Source: Phorcus lineatus
Taxonomy: Eukaryota > Mollusca > Gastropoda > Trochida > Trochidae
Direction: 5' to 3'
Length of the DNA: 64,000 nt
Assembly (NCBI GenBank): GCA_921293015.1
Contig: OV121094.1
Location: forward strand, 39,802,054-39,866,053
Shown here: positions 24,001 through 34,643 of the stretch, in pieces
How the letters are laid out: each line of letters starts with the position of its first letter
How positions within the stretch are numbered: the stretch's first letter is position 1
Program-made: the position numbers and the translations under genes
The notes under the pieces: model-generated
What the model saw: only the letters and a program-made list of their open reading frames with translations
What the model was told of the DNA's origin: nothing
Databases searched by the model: none

Positions 24001-25522
24001 TTTTTAGCTCATCAGGTCTGAAAGACCCGATGGGCTTATGGCATGGCATGGCGTCCGGCGTTCGTCCATCCGTCCATCCGTCCGTAAACTTTTCACTTTT
24101 TCGACTTCTTCTCCAGAACCAATGACTCTAGAGAGCTGAAATTTTATGTGCATACTCCTTGGCAAATGGGGATTCTAAATTGTAGATTTCGTGACCCCAT
24201 GACCCCAAATGGGGTCACAAGGGTCAAAACCTTAAAAATCTATTTTAATCTTCTTCTCCAGTTCCAAAAGGTCCAGAGAGCTGAAAAATGGTGTGTAGAC
24301 TTCTTGGCCAATGGGGATTCTAAATTGTAGATTTTTTGACCCCATGACCCCAAATGAGGTCAGAGGGGTCAAAACATGAAAAACCTATTTTCATCTTCTT
24401 CTCCAGTTCCAAAAGGTCCAGAGAGCTGAATAGTTGTATGTAGACTCCTTGGGCACTGGAGATTCTAAATTGTAGGTTTGGTGACCCCATGACCCCAAAT
24501 GGGGTCACAGGGGTCAAAACCTGAAAAACCTATTTTCATCTTCTTCTCCAGTTCCAAAAGGTCTAGAGAGCTGAAAAGGTGTGTGTAGACTCCTTGGCCA
24601 ACGGGGATTCTAAATTGTCGGGTTTGGTGACCCCATGACCCCAAATGGGGTCACAGTGGTCAAAAGCTTAAAATCCTACTTTCATCTTCTTCTCCAGTTC
24701 CAAAAGGTCTTGATAGCTTAATAGTTGTGTGTAGACTCCTTGGACAATGGGGATTCTAAATTGTAGGTTTGGTGACCCCATGACCCCAAATGGGGTCACA
24801 GGGGTCAAAACCTGAAAAACCTATTTTCATCTTCTTCTCCAGTTCCAAAAGGTCCAGAGAGCTGAATAGTTGTATGTAGACTCCTTGGGCACTGGAGATT
24901 CTAAATTGTAGGTTTGGTGACCCCATGACCCCAAATGGGGTCACAGGGGTCAAAAGCTTAAAATCCTACTTTCATCTTCTTCTCCAGTTCCAAAAGGTCT
25001 TGATAGCTTAATAGTTGTGTGTAAACTCCTTGGACAATGGGGATTCTAAATTGTAGGTTTGGTGACCCCATGACCCCAAATGGGGTCACAGGGGTCAAAA
25101 CCTAAAAGAACTAATTTCATCTTTTTCCCTAGTTCCAAAAGGTCTAGAGAGCTGAGAAATTGTGTGAAGACTCCTTGGACACTGGGGATCCTAAATTGTA
25201 GGTTTGGTGACCACTTGACCCCAAATGGGGTCACAGGGGTCAAAACCTTAAAATCCTACTTTCATCTTCTTCTCCAGTTCCAAAAGGTCTTGATAGCTTA
25301 ATAGTTGTGTGTAGACTCCTTGGACAATGGGGATTCTGAATTGTAGGTTTGGTGACCCCTTGACCCCAAATGGGCAATGGGCATTTTTAATTTGATTGTG
25401 AATAACTCGGACGTTGGGACAGGCTATCTTTCCTACACTGCCCATGACCCTATGGTCTAAACCCAAACACCTATTTCTATCAAAAGTCTGATGAGCTACA
25501 GAGCCCATGGCTCTATTTTTTT
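24001..25522 (+). mobile_element. dispersed non-autonomous element, copy 1, with internal tandem repeat
   Basis: Starts TTTTTAGCTCATCAGGTCTG and ends CTGATGAGCTACAGAGCCCATGGCTCT followed by T's. AGCTCATCAG (24006-24015) is inverted as CTGATGAGCT (25488-25497). The left end holds a GGTCT/AGACC hairpin and the right end an AGAGCC-CAT-GGCTCT hairpin. After the end come 'CATGGCGTCCGGCG' and 'CCGTCCGTAAACTTTTCAC', then the tandem units. A related copy lies inverted at 55077-55762, which defines a family. I know similar elements to be common in marine invertebrates but cannot name the family. No transposase frame is present. Confidence 0.8.
24140..25380. repeat. 145-bp tandem repeat, about eight units
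   Basis: 'TTCTTCTCCAGTTCCAAAAG' starts at 24251, 24396, 24541, 24687, 24832, 24977 and 25267 (one variant near 25122), a period of 145 with a single 146. Each unit carries 'GGGGATTCTAAATTGTAG' and a palindromic 'GACCCCATGACCCCAAATGGGGTCA'-like segment (CCCCAAATGGGG core). The many 65-residue minus-strand frames here are the same peptide repeated. Confidence 0.95.
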
Positions 25523-25689
25523 AACTTTCCATTCATATTTTTCTCAATATCTTCATTATAAAACAACAATAAGACAAAGGTATATTTATTTCAAACTTTT
25601 ATTATTTAAATGACATCGATGATTATGCACTGTCTTCGATGTAAACATTGTCTCCCTGGACTCGCTCGGCTTGATGAACCGGGCTGGGT

Positions 25690-25812
25690 ACTTACCTGGC
25701 CTCAGGAATTTTTGGTCTGAAACATAGACTTGGGGTATAGGCCGACCCTCCTCTTTGACCCCCCGATTTCTGGTATCAAATTCTCGGCTTATACCCGGTC
25801 ATATACGGTACT
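25690..25812. repeat. possible MITE-like fragment ending ACCCGGTCATATACGGTA
   Basis: 'TTTTTGGTCTGAAACATAGACTTGGGGTATAGGCCGACCCTC' and 'CGGCTTATACCCGGTCATATACGGTA' resemble a repeat I have seen widely in invertebrate and fish genomes, in which 'CGGCTTATACYCGRGTATATACGG' marks an end. This is recognition by eye, not a database match. It lies just before the second block of the CATCATTC minisatellite. Confidence 0.4.
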
Positions 25813-26000
25813 TCATCATTCTCACTCTTTGTTTACAAACATTATCATTTACATTTTCTGTAAACAAACTTCATCATTCACAACATCTGCATTAATTCAC
25901 ACTTCATCATTCATATTATCTATATACAAACTTCATCATTCACATTGTCTGTATACATACTTCATCATTCAAACTATCTGTATACATTCCTTTTTGAAAA
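25812..26000. repeat. second block of the CTTCATCATTC minisatellite
   Basis: 'CTTCATCATTCTCACTC', 'AACATTATCATTTACAT', 'CTTCATCATTCACAACATCTG' and further units continue the motif of 22480-23380. The two blocks are split by about 2.4 kb holding the homeobox-rich block, the 24-kb element and the MITE-like fragment. Related, weaker units (TACTTCACTGTTAAAATAAT) go on to about 26460. Confidence 0.85.
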
Positions 26001-26460
26001 GAATGGATCATGCATATCTCACTATGGAAATATGGTGAAAACATTCCTTATTTTTAAAAAGTCATTAAAATATGGTCTATGAATAGTTTATTGTTAACAT
26101 TTAATGTACTTCATCATTGACGCTAACAACTCTTTGTGTATATACTTCACTGTTCAAATAATACAATACAATCTTCACTGTTGAAATGATTAAATACATA
26201 TTTCATTATCGATATATGGTCTATAGATACTTAATTGTTAACATTTTACAATGCATGCATATTCCATCATTTACAATGCTGTGTAGATACTTCACTGTTA
26301 AAATAATGCAAAACATACCTCAGTTTTGAAATATGGTTTATTGATTCTCATTTAATAACATTACAATATATACCCCATCATCCACACATTACTGTAGCCA
26401 TATTTAAATGTTAACATTATACAACGATACCTTATCAATCATTCTACACTATTCTAAATG

Positions 26461-27365
26461 ATTGTAACATTACTATACACACTGATACTGTTTATACATA
26501 AATCATCCTACACAACCAACTGTGCATATGTATGGAAGTATTTTCACAAAACTGTGTATCCAAACTTTTTCATTCACTACTAAACACATTGAATTCATAT
26601 TTTTGTGTGAATTTGAATAGAAAATTTAGTGAAATCATCAACATTCAGTTTTAAGAATGACAATAAAAGCAAGCAAATAATCCCCTTTTTGCTGGTTTTC
26701 ACATGTTGAAAGTCACTTCAACTTAGTCACCTGGCCTTTCTTTAAATAAGAACTATTCATAACAGTAATAGCTTATAATATCTTTACAAATGCTCGATGC
26801 ATGGCAAACACTATGGCCAGATCATTAAGCTCACCAACTTCCATATATCTCTGAATACCAAAAAATTACTGAATACAATAAATGCAGTGCCTTTTTTCAA
26901 GGTTGAAGATTATTTTATGAGATAGATATGTCTTTTTTTACCTGTAGCATGATAAATAAGCTGATTTTTCTGTGATTAACTGTAGACTCTGTTTGTTTTT
27001 TCTAATTGCATTTTTAAAAAGGTCATGCAAAACTTTCTTAATTCAACAGTGCAGTTTGTTGGAAAGCATTGAATAATATAATGTCAGTATACAAAAGGAT
27101 TGTAAGGATGAAAAATAATCAATTTCATGATGTTAACAAAATATTGCAAAAGTACAAATGTTTTTATTATTGTATCTTTGATATTTAATGGTCTGATATT
27201 CTTACACAGAAAATAAAGCATATAAAAGCTAACTTAAATCCTTTTTATTATGTAGTTATATCTCAAATAGTATACTAAAATTTATAGTATATTTCAACGT
27301 GCTGTCCTTCATTGCTCTACTTCTCTTCAATGCTTGGACTATCTCTTGTCACTTGTCAATCCTCT
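26461..27365. other. AT-rich DNA, nothing recognised
   Basis: Single-copy AT-rich sequence without convincing exon, RNA or repeat features. Confidence 0.5.
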
Positions 27366-27366
27366 T

Positions 27367-27734
27367 ACTTAAAGGGACAGTAGCATATCTTTATATATTT
27401 TTCCCAAATACACATTTATTTATGTCAAATGCATCATCTTCAGAGGGTCAAATACCTCATTACTTTGGCCAATTATCAGTAGTCATAAAAGAAAGAATGA
27501 AGTATCAGGTAAATATTGCTGGCGGCCATTTTAGTGTGAACACCTTTTAATCATTTCAGGTAGGGATATGAATTTGCAGAGCTTATTATGGTTATTCTGG
27601 CTGAATAATGAAGTGTAAGACCCTCTGAAAATAATGCAAATGGCAAAAAATTATGTTCGGGGGGGGGGGGGGGGGGGGGGGGGGGGATTAAAGAATTAAA
27701 ATTAAAAAAACCTATGCTACTTCACCTTAAAAGC
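27367..27734. mobile_element. MITE-like element with imperfect terminal inverted repeats and a poly-G run
   Basis: The left end TTAAAGGGACAGTAGCATA and the right end TATGCTACTTCACCTTAAAA pair as inverted repeats (about 15 of 19). Inside are 'GGCGGCCATTTTAGTGTGAACACC' and a run of 28 G. The central part is also related to 60788-60920, so it belongs to a dispersed family. No protein is encoded and the short target duplication is not clear. The ORF at 27299-27550 spans the left boundary and is not a gene. Confidence 0.55.
27659..27686. repeat. poly-G run of 28
   Basis: Twenty-eight uninterrupted G on the plus strand, preceded by TTATGTTC. Such runs are rare in AT-rich genomes and can fold into quadruplex DNA. 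Length in the assembly may be inexact because homopolymers are hard to sequence. Confidence 0.9.
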
Positions 27735-28085
27735 AAGCACTAGTCCTGCTAACCTTATTGAAGATGATGCAATATGCTAGTAGCACTGACTGTTTGGATT
27801 ATCAGATGGAACAATATGGATGTGTACTATATGTAGATTTAGGCTGTCTATATCCACCTGATCAATCATTGAGAATTGCCGAAAATTGATTGATTTGAAT
27901 TTTTAACAAGGTTGCATTTCTTCCATGATAGTCACTAGTTTGAATGCAAAACATCTCATCTGCTATGATTTTTATAATTTGGAAACTTTTCTAAATTGAT
28001 ATCAATAAAAACATATAATTTCAGTTTAGGTTTTCAACCCTGAAAATAAAAACAATCCCTACATTTTCTTCATAATTTGGAAAAG
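27735..28085. other. AT-rich DNA, nothing recognised
   Basis: No repeat array or splice-flanked open segment is seen between the MITE-like element and the short tandem repeat that follows. Confidence 0.45.
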
Positions 28086-28089
28086 TACT

Positions 28090-28265
28090 TCAAGGTACCC
28101 AGTTTGACCACATGGTTGACAAGAGCTTAATAATCTATGGTACCCAGTTTGACCTCCCGATTGAGAAATTCTAGTTAATTCTTCCTAGTACCAGTTTGAC
28201 CTCCTGGTTGAGAAAAACTATTACAATACTCCCTGGTACCAGTTAGGTCTCCTGGTTGAGAAGAG
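28090..28265. repeat. four-copy tandem repeat of 45-48 bp
   Basis: 'GGTACCCAGTTTGACC...GGTTGAG' units begin at 28094, 28139, about 28187 and 28235. They are separated by diverged AT-rich spacers, so the conserved half of each unit is the 'GGTACCAGTTTGACCTCCTG' part. Confidence 0.88.
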
Positions 28266-31200
28266 TTAGAATAATATTTTGATATAAACTATAAGTATAT
28301 TTGAGCTAATAAAGACAACTGACACCTTTATTTTTTATTCCTGTTTCCAGCTTTACATTGAAATAAACATTGAATGATCTCATGGAAACTATTGGTATCA
28401 AATTTTAAGTGAATGTATTTGGGCTTGAGTTATTTATCTGCAAAGCAAAGTGAAAAAAACAATTTCTAAATATAAAAATAAATTCAATCTTTCGTAATTC
28501 ATTGAGTCATATAAGGGAATTTCGTTGTTTTCTCTACTATCATGTTTGTTAGTTTTAATATGTGTGTGGATTTAAATGAAATGACAATTCCTTCACTTCT
28601 TGTTTTCTGAAAATGAGATACGGTTTATAATAAGAAGCATCAGTTAGTTACATTTGTTGTCATGTTTTCTTTCTATTCATTGTTTCTTTTAATTTCATAT
28701 TTCTCAAACCTCAAGTTCATGTTTGTACACATTCATCATATCATAACTATTGAATGAAGGGTTCATTTGACACAATTAAATCAATGTTCTAATATTATGT
28801 TGGACATAAGGTGAAAGATTGTCATTGTGTAAAAAAATGCTTGGATATTATTTCCGATAATTGAGGAATAATACCACATACCGTGACGTCTTATGGTTGT
28901 ATTATGTATTTTTATCATAACATTATCTATAATAATGTTAATTTTTGGTAATTAATTGAAAGTACATTAAGATAAAAAAGTTCAAAATCCATAGTAAATG
29001 TTACAAATTACAATATGCCCCTATTCAAATGAAAACACGATTTTCAAAGAAATACGTAAAATACAAATTTGACTCATCGATAATAAATTCCCATTGTTCT
29101 TACTTCAGGTTTGTCATTAGATTATGACTTGACTTTTACGCAGGAGTCTTTAAGTCCATAAATTGCTCGGGAATGTTTTCATAGGCCTCATCTTAAAGCA
29201 AAACACATTAGTGACAAAGCAACTGAAAATGTGTCTACTTAATAAGTGCTCCTGCATATTTGTCAAAACACCAACAACATTTTGAGTTATCATTGCATGA
29301 GAAATTAGATGATATTAAACAGAGAAATCGTTCACTTTATGGCAGTTTCATTCGTCAAATTTGATGTCTGGAATTTCATTGAAGTAGCTTATATTAAGAA
29401 TGACCGTTTCAGTTCTAAGTTAAATAGAGGGTTTGGACTTGATTGATAGCTTCAGTTTATGGTTGTCGTGGTAAATGGAAAACCATCGTTATTTTCTCAC
29501 TATTTTACAATCAGATGTATTAAAATGCCTACCAATAGTTTGGTGTCTCCTAAAAATGACATATTGAAATTGATAACTGTTATGAAAGCACACTTGAAAG
29601 TAAAATGAAAATTTGTCACTACTTCATAAGACTTTAATTGTTTTTCAAAATTAAAAAAAACTGCTCAAAGAATGCAATAATCTTTATAAACAAATTGATA
29701 AATATGTTGAAATAAAAAAAAATCATAATAAGCCTGTTAAAATGCTTCGATAAATTTTAATTGAATTTATCTTTTATTAGAAAAGAGTATATATCCTCTT
29801 GGTTTCCTTTATATTTGTTTTTATGAAAGCCATATACCCAAACCAAATATGAGCCCGAAAACAAAAGATCTTCATTTAAAAGCTGGACACAATCAAAATA
29901 ATCTACACTGTCTGATAAACCATTGTTGAAAGTTTTTTAAATCATCATATTTTTCAAAATATTTAAATTTTTGGTTTGTATCTGAAAATACCAAAACTGG
30001 AAACAATCAAAATCAAGGCTCTGCTATGAACCATTCTAATTGTCACATCACGTTTCCCAATTTTCCAAAGCTGAATATTTCGCTTCACTATAGAATTTTC
30101 AACAGAAACTGGAAAGAATCATAAATTGTAAAATTGGTTAGAAAGACATGACATGCATTCAAAAGAAATGTTACTCTAATTTGTTTTTGACAATTGGCTT
30201 ATTTCCAATATGTACTATCATAGATCAGAAAGAATCAAACTATACAAAACTGTTGAAGATCATGAAAAATACCATCTGTTGCCAAATTATCAGTCTTTAT
30301 CCCCCCATTCCAAAAACCTGAATAACTTTTTCTCAATATTCACTATCACGATATTCCAAAAAAGTACCCAGGAAACTAAAACATAGTCTAAGAAACGAAC
30401 AATGACCTCTTCAGATAATCTAGCTAAACTAGTTTTAAGGAATCGGTTTCAAGAATTTTAGGTTTCAAAGACTCCAGTGGCATCCCAGCTTGAGGTTTAA
30501 GTCAGAATCAAACTGTCATTTGGTGACCGTTTTTGATGCACTTTTGAAAGTTAGGAATGAATCATTTGAAAGTGGAACTGCTAAGCTCACATGCCTCCAA
30601 GGTCAGCGTGACCCAACCCCCTTCCCCCATTGGTATTGTAGAAGCAGAGTTTGTTTGAGCATTACAAAATTCCAACAAACAGAGGGGTTATCCTAGGCCA
30701 AACAACCACACTATTTACTTTTGACACCCTGTGCATTGAGTCAACATGCTTTTATAAGACCATTATCTAGTGCTTCTAAATGGAGCGAAATACGGGCATG
30801 GATCAAAGATTATTCCCTTCTTTTTTGCGAAGTGATGTTTTCAAATGATCAGCTGAATTTTTGCTTTTTTATCAAATATACATGAATAAGATTTTTATGA
30901 AAACATGCTATTTCATTTTTCCAACAATAGAAGTTTTTTTGTGTTTAAATGCTTGTGAATCTATGATGAACATTTCTTTTGGCGATGTACATTCAAATTG
31001 GAGTATTAATTTATTATAATCATTTACAATTCATCTGTCTCAGAATGGTTAAATGTTATAGAAAAATATATGAAAATCCAAATTTTAGTAAATATTCTGA
31101 CATCATGATTAAGGAAAAAGTATGTACATATTTATGAAATTGTTTGTCTACTTTGGTATTTTAGTATCTTATCCATGTTTTATATATGTTAATTAAGTTA

Positions 31201-33190
31201 AGGTTTTGATGACCTCACAGATTGCATATAAATTCCTTTTTTGATATGTACTATTTTATGGAAATGTTTTTTCAAAAGAAAATAATTACCTTGGTATACA
31301 CATGTAGTATGAGATATTCATTTATCAAGTCAAATGAAAGAATTAAGATTCCCTATTCATATTCTAAATCAAATTATTTGTGTGTTTTTGCAGATTAATT
31401 ATATACATCTGTTTAACACTGCTCAAATTGTTGTTCACCTAAATTTGTTTAAAAAAATTATAAATTCTTCTCTGAATGTATTTTTTAAATAAAAAATATC
31501 TCTGGATAGCCTTGACCTACAAAAGAAATGTATTGATATAGTTCTAACTAAAGCAATGTAACCAATTTTTTATTCCTTTTTTCTATTCATTTTTTACTAT
31601 TTGTAATACACTGATGGAGAAGAAATGTCATTTTTTAATGTCATGTTGATAGCCAAGTACCCTACAATGAATTAGTTATTGCATGATATTTTCTTAAGCT
31701 GTTGGATGTGATAGAAAGGAGATCTAATTGCAATATTGAATAATTTGTTCATATTTCATGTACTTTGATATGCATATTTTAATTTTTTAGAATCAAGATA
31801 GTTTCAGTTGATTTTTTTAGCACTATTAGGTATCCATTCTCTGATAAATATAAATTTTTGAATGAAATTAATTCAATAATGATTTTTTTCTGACAATTGA
31901 GTTAAAATGACCTTTTTGTAGCTTTTTGTAGAAAGAGAAGTGTAACATTTTGGTGAAGTTTAGTTTTATTGCTCACACATTTTTTCTATACAAAAGTCAT
32001 GAACTGTGAAATTAATGATTATATTTTGCATTGAATTCATAAACAACTATACACAAAAGAACCTTTAATTGACTACGGGTTTGAAATCGTGTTTTCAGGT
32101 AAAAAATTTCTTCAAGAAAAATTCACAATTGGCAATATTGAAAAAAGTTAAATTGATAAAGAAAAGCCATACCATTTTTCATAAAGAAGAGGATGTCTTA
32201 TTAAATGACCCATTATTATTCAATTATTCTTTTCATTTCTATGATTTATTCAGTTGGTAATATATATATAAAATTTATGTTCCTCTGACGTCAAATCATG
32301 GAAAGCATCATATTATTGAGGTTGTGAAAAGGCAAATTCAAGAATATGTCACTGATTAGTGACTGAAACTATGCTTGTACTACTTTGTAAAAAATATTTA
32401 AGTGGATATTTATAAGGAACTATATCAAACTATTCATATCTCATATCTGCTCATGATGAAGCTACCTTCATTACTTTGATAGAACATGAATTCAGTAGAA
32501 GATCTGAAATTTTGAAATAACAAAACATGTTTATCCCAAATCATCAATAGTGACACTTTTTCAATAATCATGATGATATGAAACACTCAGAAAACACAAT
32601 AATATTTCAGCTATGATTAAAAAAATATTTTCATTTTGTTTGGGAGTAATTAGAAAACTTGATCTGCAAGTGCAATAAGAATCTGCTCTTGATCTTCTCT
32701 GATTAAAACAACCTTTCTCACATTCTGCGGAAGATTCTAACCTTCTAACATCATTAGGCTTTCTAACAACTTGCTGTCGACTTCTCCAGAATCAAACATG
32801 ATCTTCTTCTGCAATTTCAATCCATATACAGAAGATAGCTGATGGCAGTGTTGTGTCATCTTCCAAAGGTACTCCATTTCAAAACGAAATATCACATTTG
32901 ACATAGATGGTGACAGCTATGATCAACCTTCAGTGCTGACACTGGTTTCGATTTGGATCTCGGAGGCAAATTGATTAATTAAATGTGATTATGAGCCTGA
33001 AATATGAATTTTGTTTGGATTGCCATTGTAAACTTAAATACCAATTCAAAAGGTAATGTTTTGCCTGAATTGGTTGAACGTAACACTGATATGCATGTTC
33101 AAGCCACATCATCAAGAACTGGCCACTTTGTTGCTGAAATGTTTAGTGTCAAAGCATTCTGAGTAGTGAATCTACTGGCGTTAGAGCTCG
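28266..33190. other. AT-rich intronic or intergenic DNA
   Basis: Long AT-rich stretch. A plus frame at 30490-30696 is slightly richer in GC around 30585-30650 ('CTCCAAGGTCAGCGTGACCC') but has no family signature. Acceptor-like sites at 28351, 31393 and 32099 are followed by no convincing exon; 'GTGTTTTCAG|GTAAAAAA' at 32099 is an acceptor-donor junction. 32640-32990 is moderately GC-richer with no frame of note. Confidence 0.5.
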
Positions 33191-33205
33191 TAAACAAAAG
33201 GAAAA

Positions 33206-34643
33206 AAACAGCACCTAGATTTTCAAAGCTCTCTTAGTGCCAAGATAGTTGTAGTCTTACTACTAAGTACTATCTTACCGCCTGTAGTCCAATGTTAATG
33301 CATAGTACTATCTTACCGCCTGTAGTCCAATGTTAATGTATAGTACTATCTTACCGCCTGTAGTCCAATGTTAATGTATAGTACAATCTTACCGCATGTA
33401 GTCCAATGTTAATGTATAGTACTATCTTACCGCTTGTTGTCCAATGTTAATGTATAGTACTATCTTACCGCTTGTTGTCCAATGTTAATGCATAGTACTA
33501 TCTTACCGCTTGTAGTCCAATGTTAATGTATAGTACTATCTTACCGCCTGTAGTCCAATGTTAATGTATAGTACTATCTTACCGCCTGTAGTCCAATGTT
33601 AATGTATAGTACTATCTTACCGCCTGTAGTCCAATGTTAATGTATAGTGCTATCTTACCGCTTGTTGTCCAATGTTAATGTATAGTACTATCTTACCGCT
33701 TGTTGTCCAATGTTAATGTATAGTACTATCTTACCGCTTGTAGTCCAATGTTAATGTATAGTACTATCTTACCGCCTGTAGTCCAATGTTAATGTATAGT
33801 ACTATCTTACCGCATGTAGTCCAATGTTAATGTATAGTGCTATCTTACCGCCTGTTGTCTAATGTTAATGTATAGTACTATCTTACCGCCTGAAGTCCAA
33901 TGTTAATGCATAGTACTATCTTACCGCCTGTAGTCCAATGTTAATGTATAGTACTATCTTACCGCCTGAAGTCCAATGTTAATGCATAGTACTATCTTAC
34001 CGCCTGTAGTCCAATGTTAATGTATAGTACTATCTTACCGCCTGAAGTCCAATGTTAATGCATAGTACTATCTAAACCGCCTGAAGTCCAATGTTAATGT
34101 ATCGTACTTTCTAAACCGCCTGTAGTCCAATGTTGATGTATAGTACTATCTTACCGCCTGTAGTCCAATTTTAATGTATAGTACTATCTTACCGCTTGTA
34201 GTCCAATGTTAATGTATAGTACTATCTTACCGCCTGTAGTCCACAGTTAATGTATAGTACTATCTTACCGCCTGTAGTCCAATGTTAATGCATAGTACTA
34301 TCTTACCGCTTGTTGTCCAATGTTAATGTATAGTACTATCTTACCGCTTGTAGTCCAATGTTAATGTATAGTACTATCTTACCGCCTGTAGTCCAATGTT
34401 AATGTATAGTACTATCTTACCGCATGTAGTCCAATGTTAATGTATAGTGCTATCTTACCGCCTGTAGTCAAATGTTAATGCATGGTACTATCTTACCGCC
34501 TGTAGTCCAATGTTAATGTATAGGACTATCTTACTGCCTGTAGTCCAATGTTAATGTATAGTGCTATCTTACCGCCTGCAGTCCAATGTTAATGTATGGT
34601 ACTATCTTACTGCCTGAAGAGCTTTGAAAACTAGCCAAGAGCT
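33206..34643. mobile_element. inverted-repeat-bracketed minisatellite element
   Basis: TTTTCAAAGCTCT (33220-33232) and AGAGCTTTGAAAA (34618-34630) are perfect 13-base inverted copies lying right at the two edges of a 38-bp minisatellite. Agreement extends in patches outward (AACAGC on both sides, CTAG next to the TTTT) and inward (AAGATAG against the array's own ACTATCTT). An inverted repeat placed exactly at both edges suggests the array is the inside of a non-autonomous transposon-like unit of about 1.43 kb. No transposase and no clear flanking duplication are seen. Confidence 0.55.
33266..34617. repeat. 38-bp minisatellite, about 36 copies
   Basis: The unit is TACTATCTTACCGCCTGTAG followed by TCCAATGTTAATGTATAG, 38 bases. 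Variants sit mainly in the CCTGTAG part (CTTGTTG, CATGTAG, CCTGAAG) and in TACTATC/TGCTATC. The variant order seen around 33680-33850 (CTTGTTG, CTTGTAG, CCTGTAG, CATGTAG, then TGCTATC) recurs at about 34290-34460, shifted by 610 bases (16 units plus two inserted A). This shows that multi-unit blocks have been copied within the array. No open frame of note runs through it. Confidence 0.96.

Noticed and set aside
24148..25508. Repeated 65-residue minus-strand proteins (GVMGSPNLQF...)
   Set aside because: Each is the 145-bp repeat unit translated; starts and stops lie at the same place in every unit.
27299..27550. Membrane-like ORF of 83 residues
   Set aside because: It crosses the left end of a repeat element and has no other support.
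33266..34617. CRISPR-like array
   Set aside because: Units are head-to-tail 38-bp repeats without unique spacers, in an animal-type sequence.
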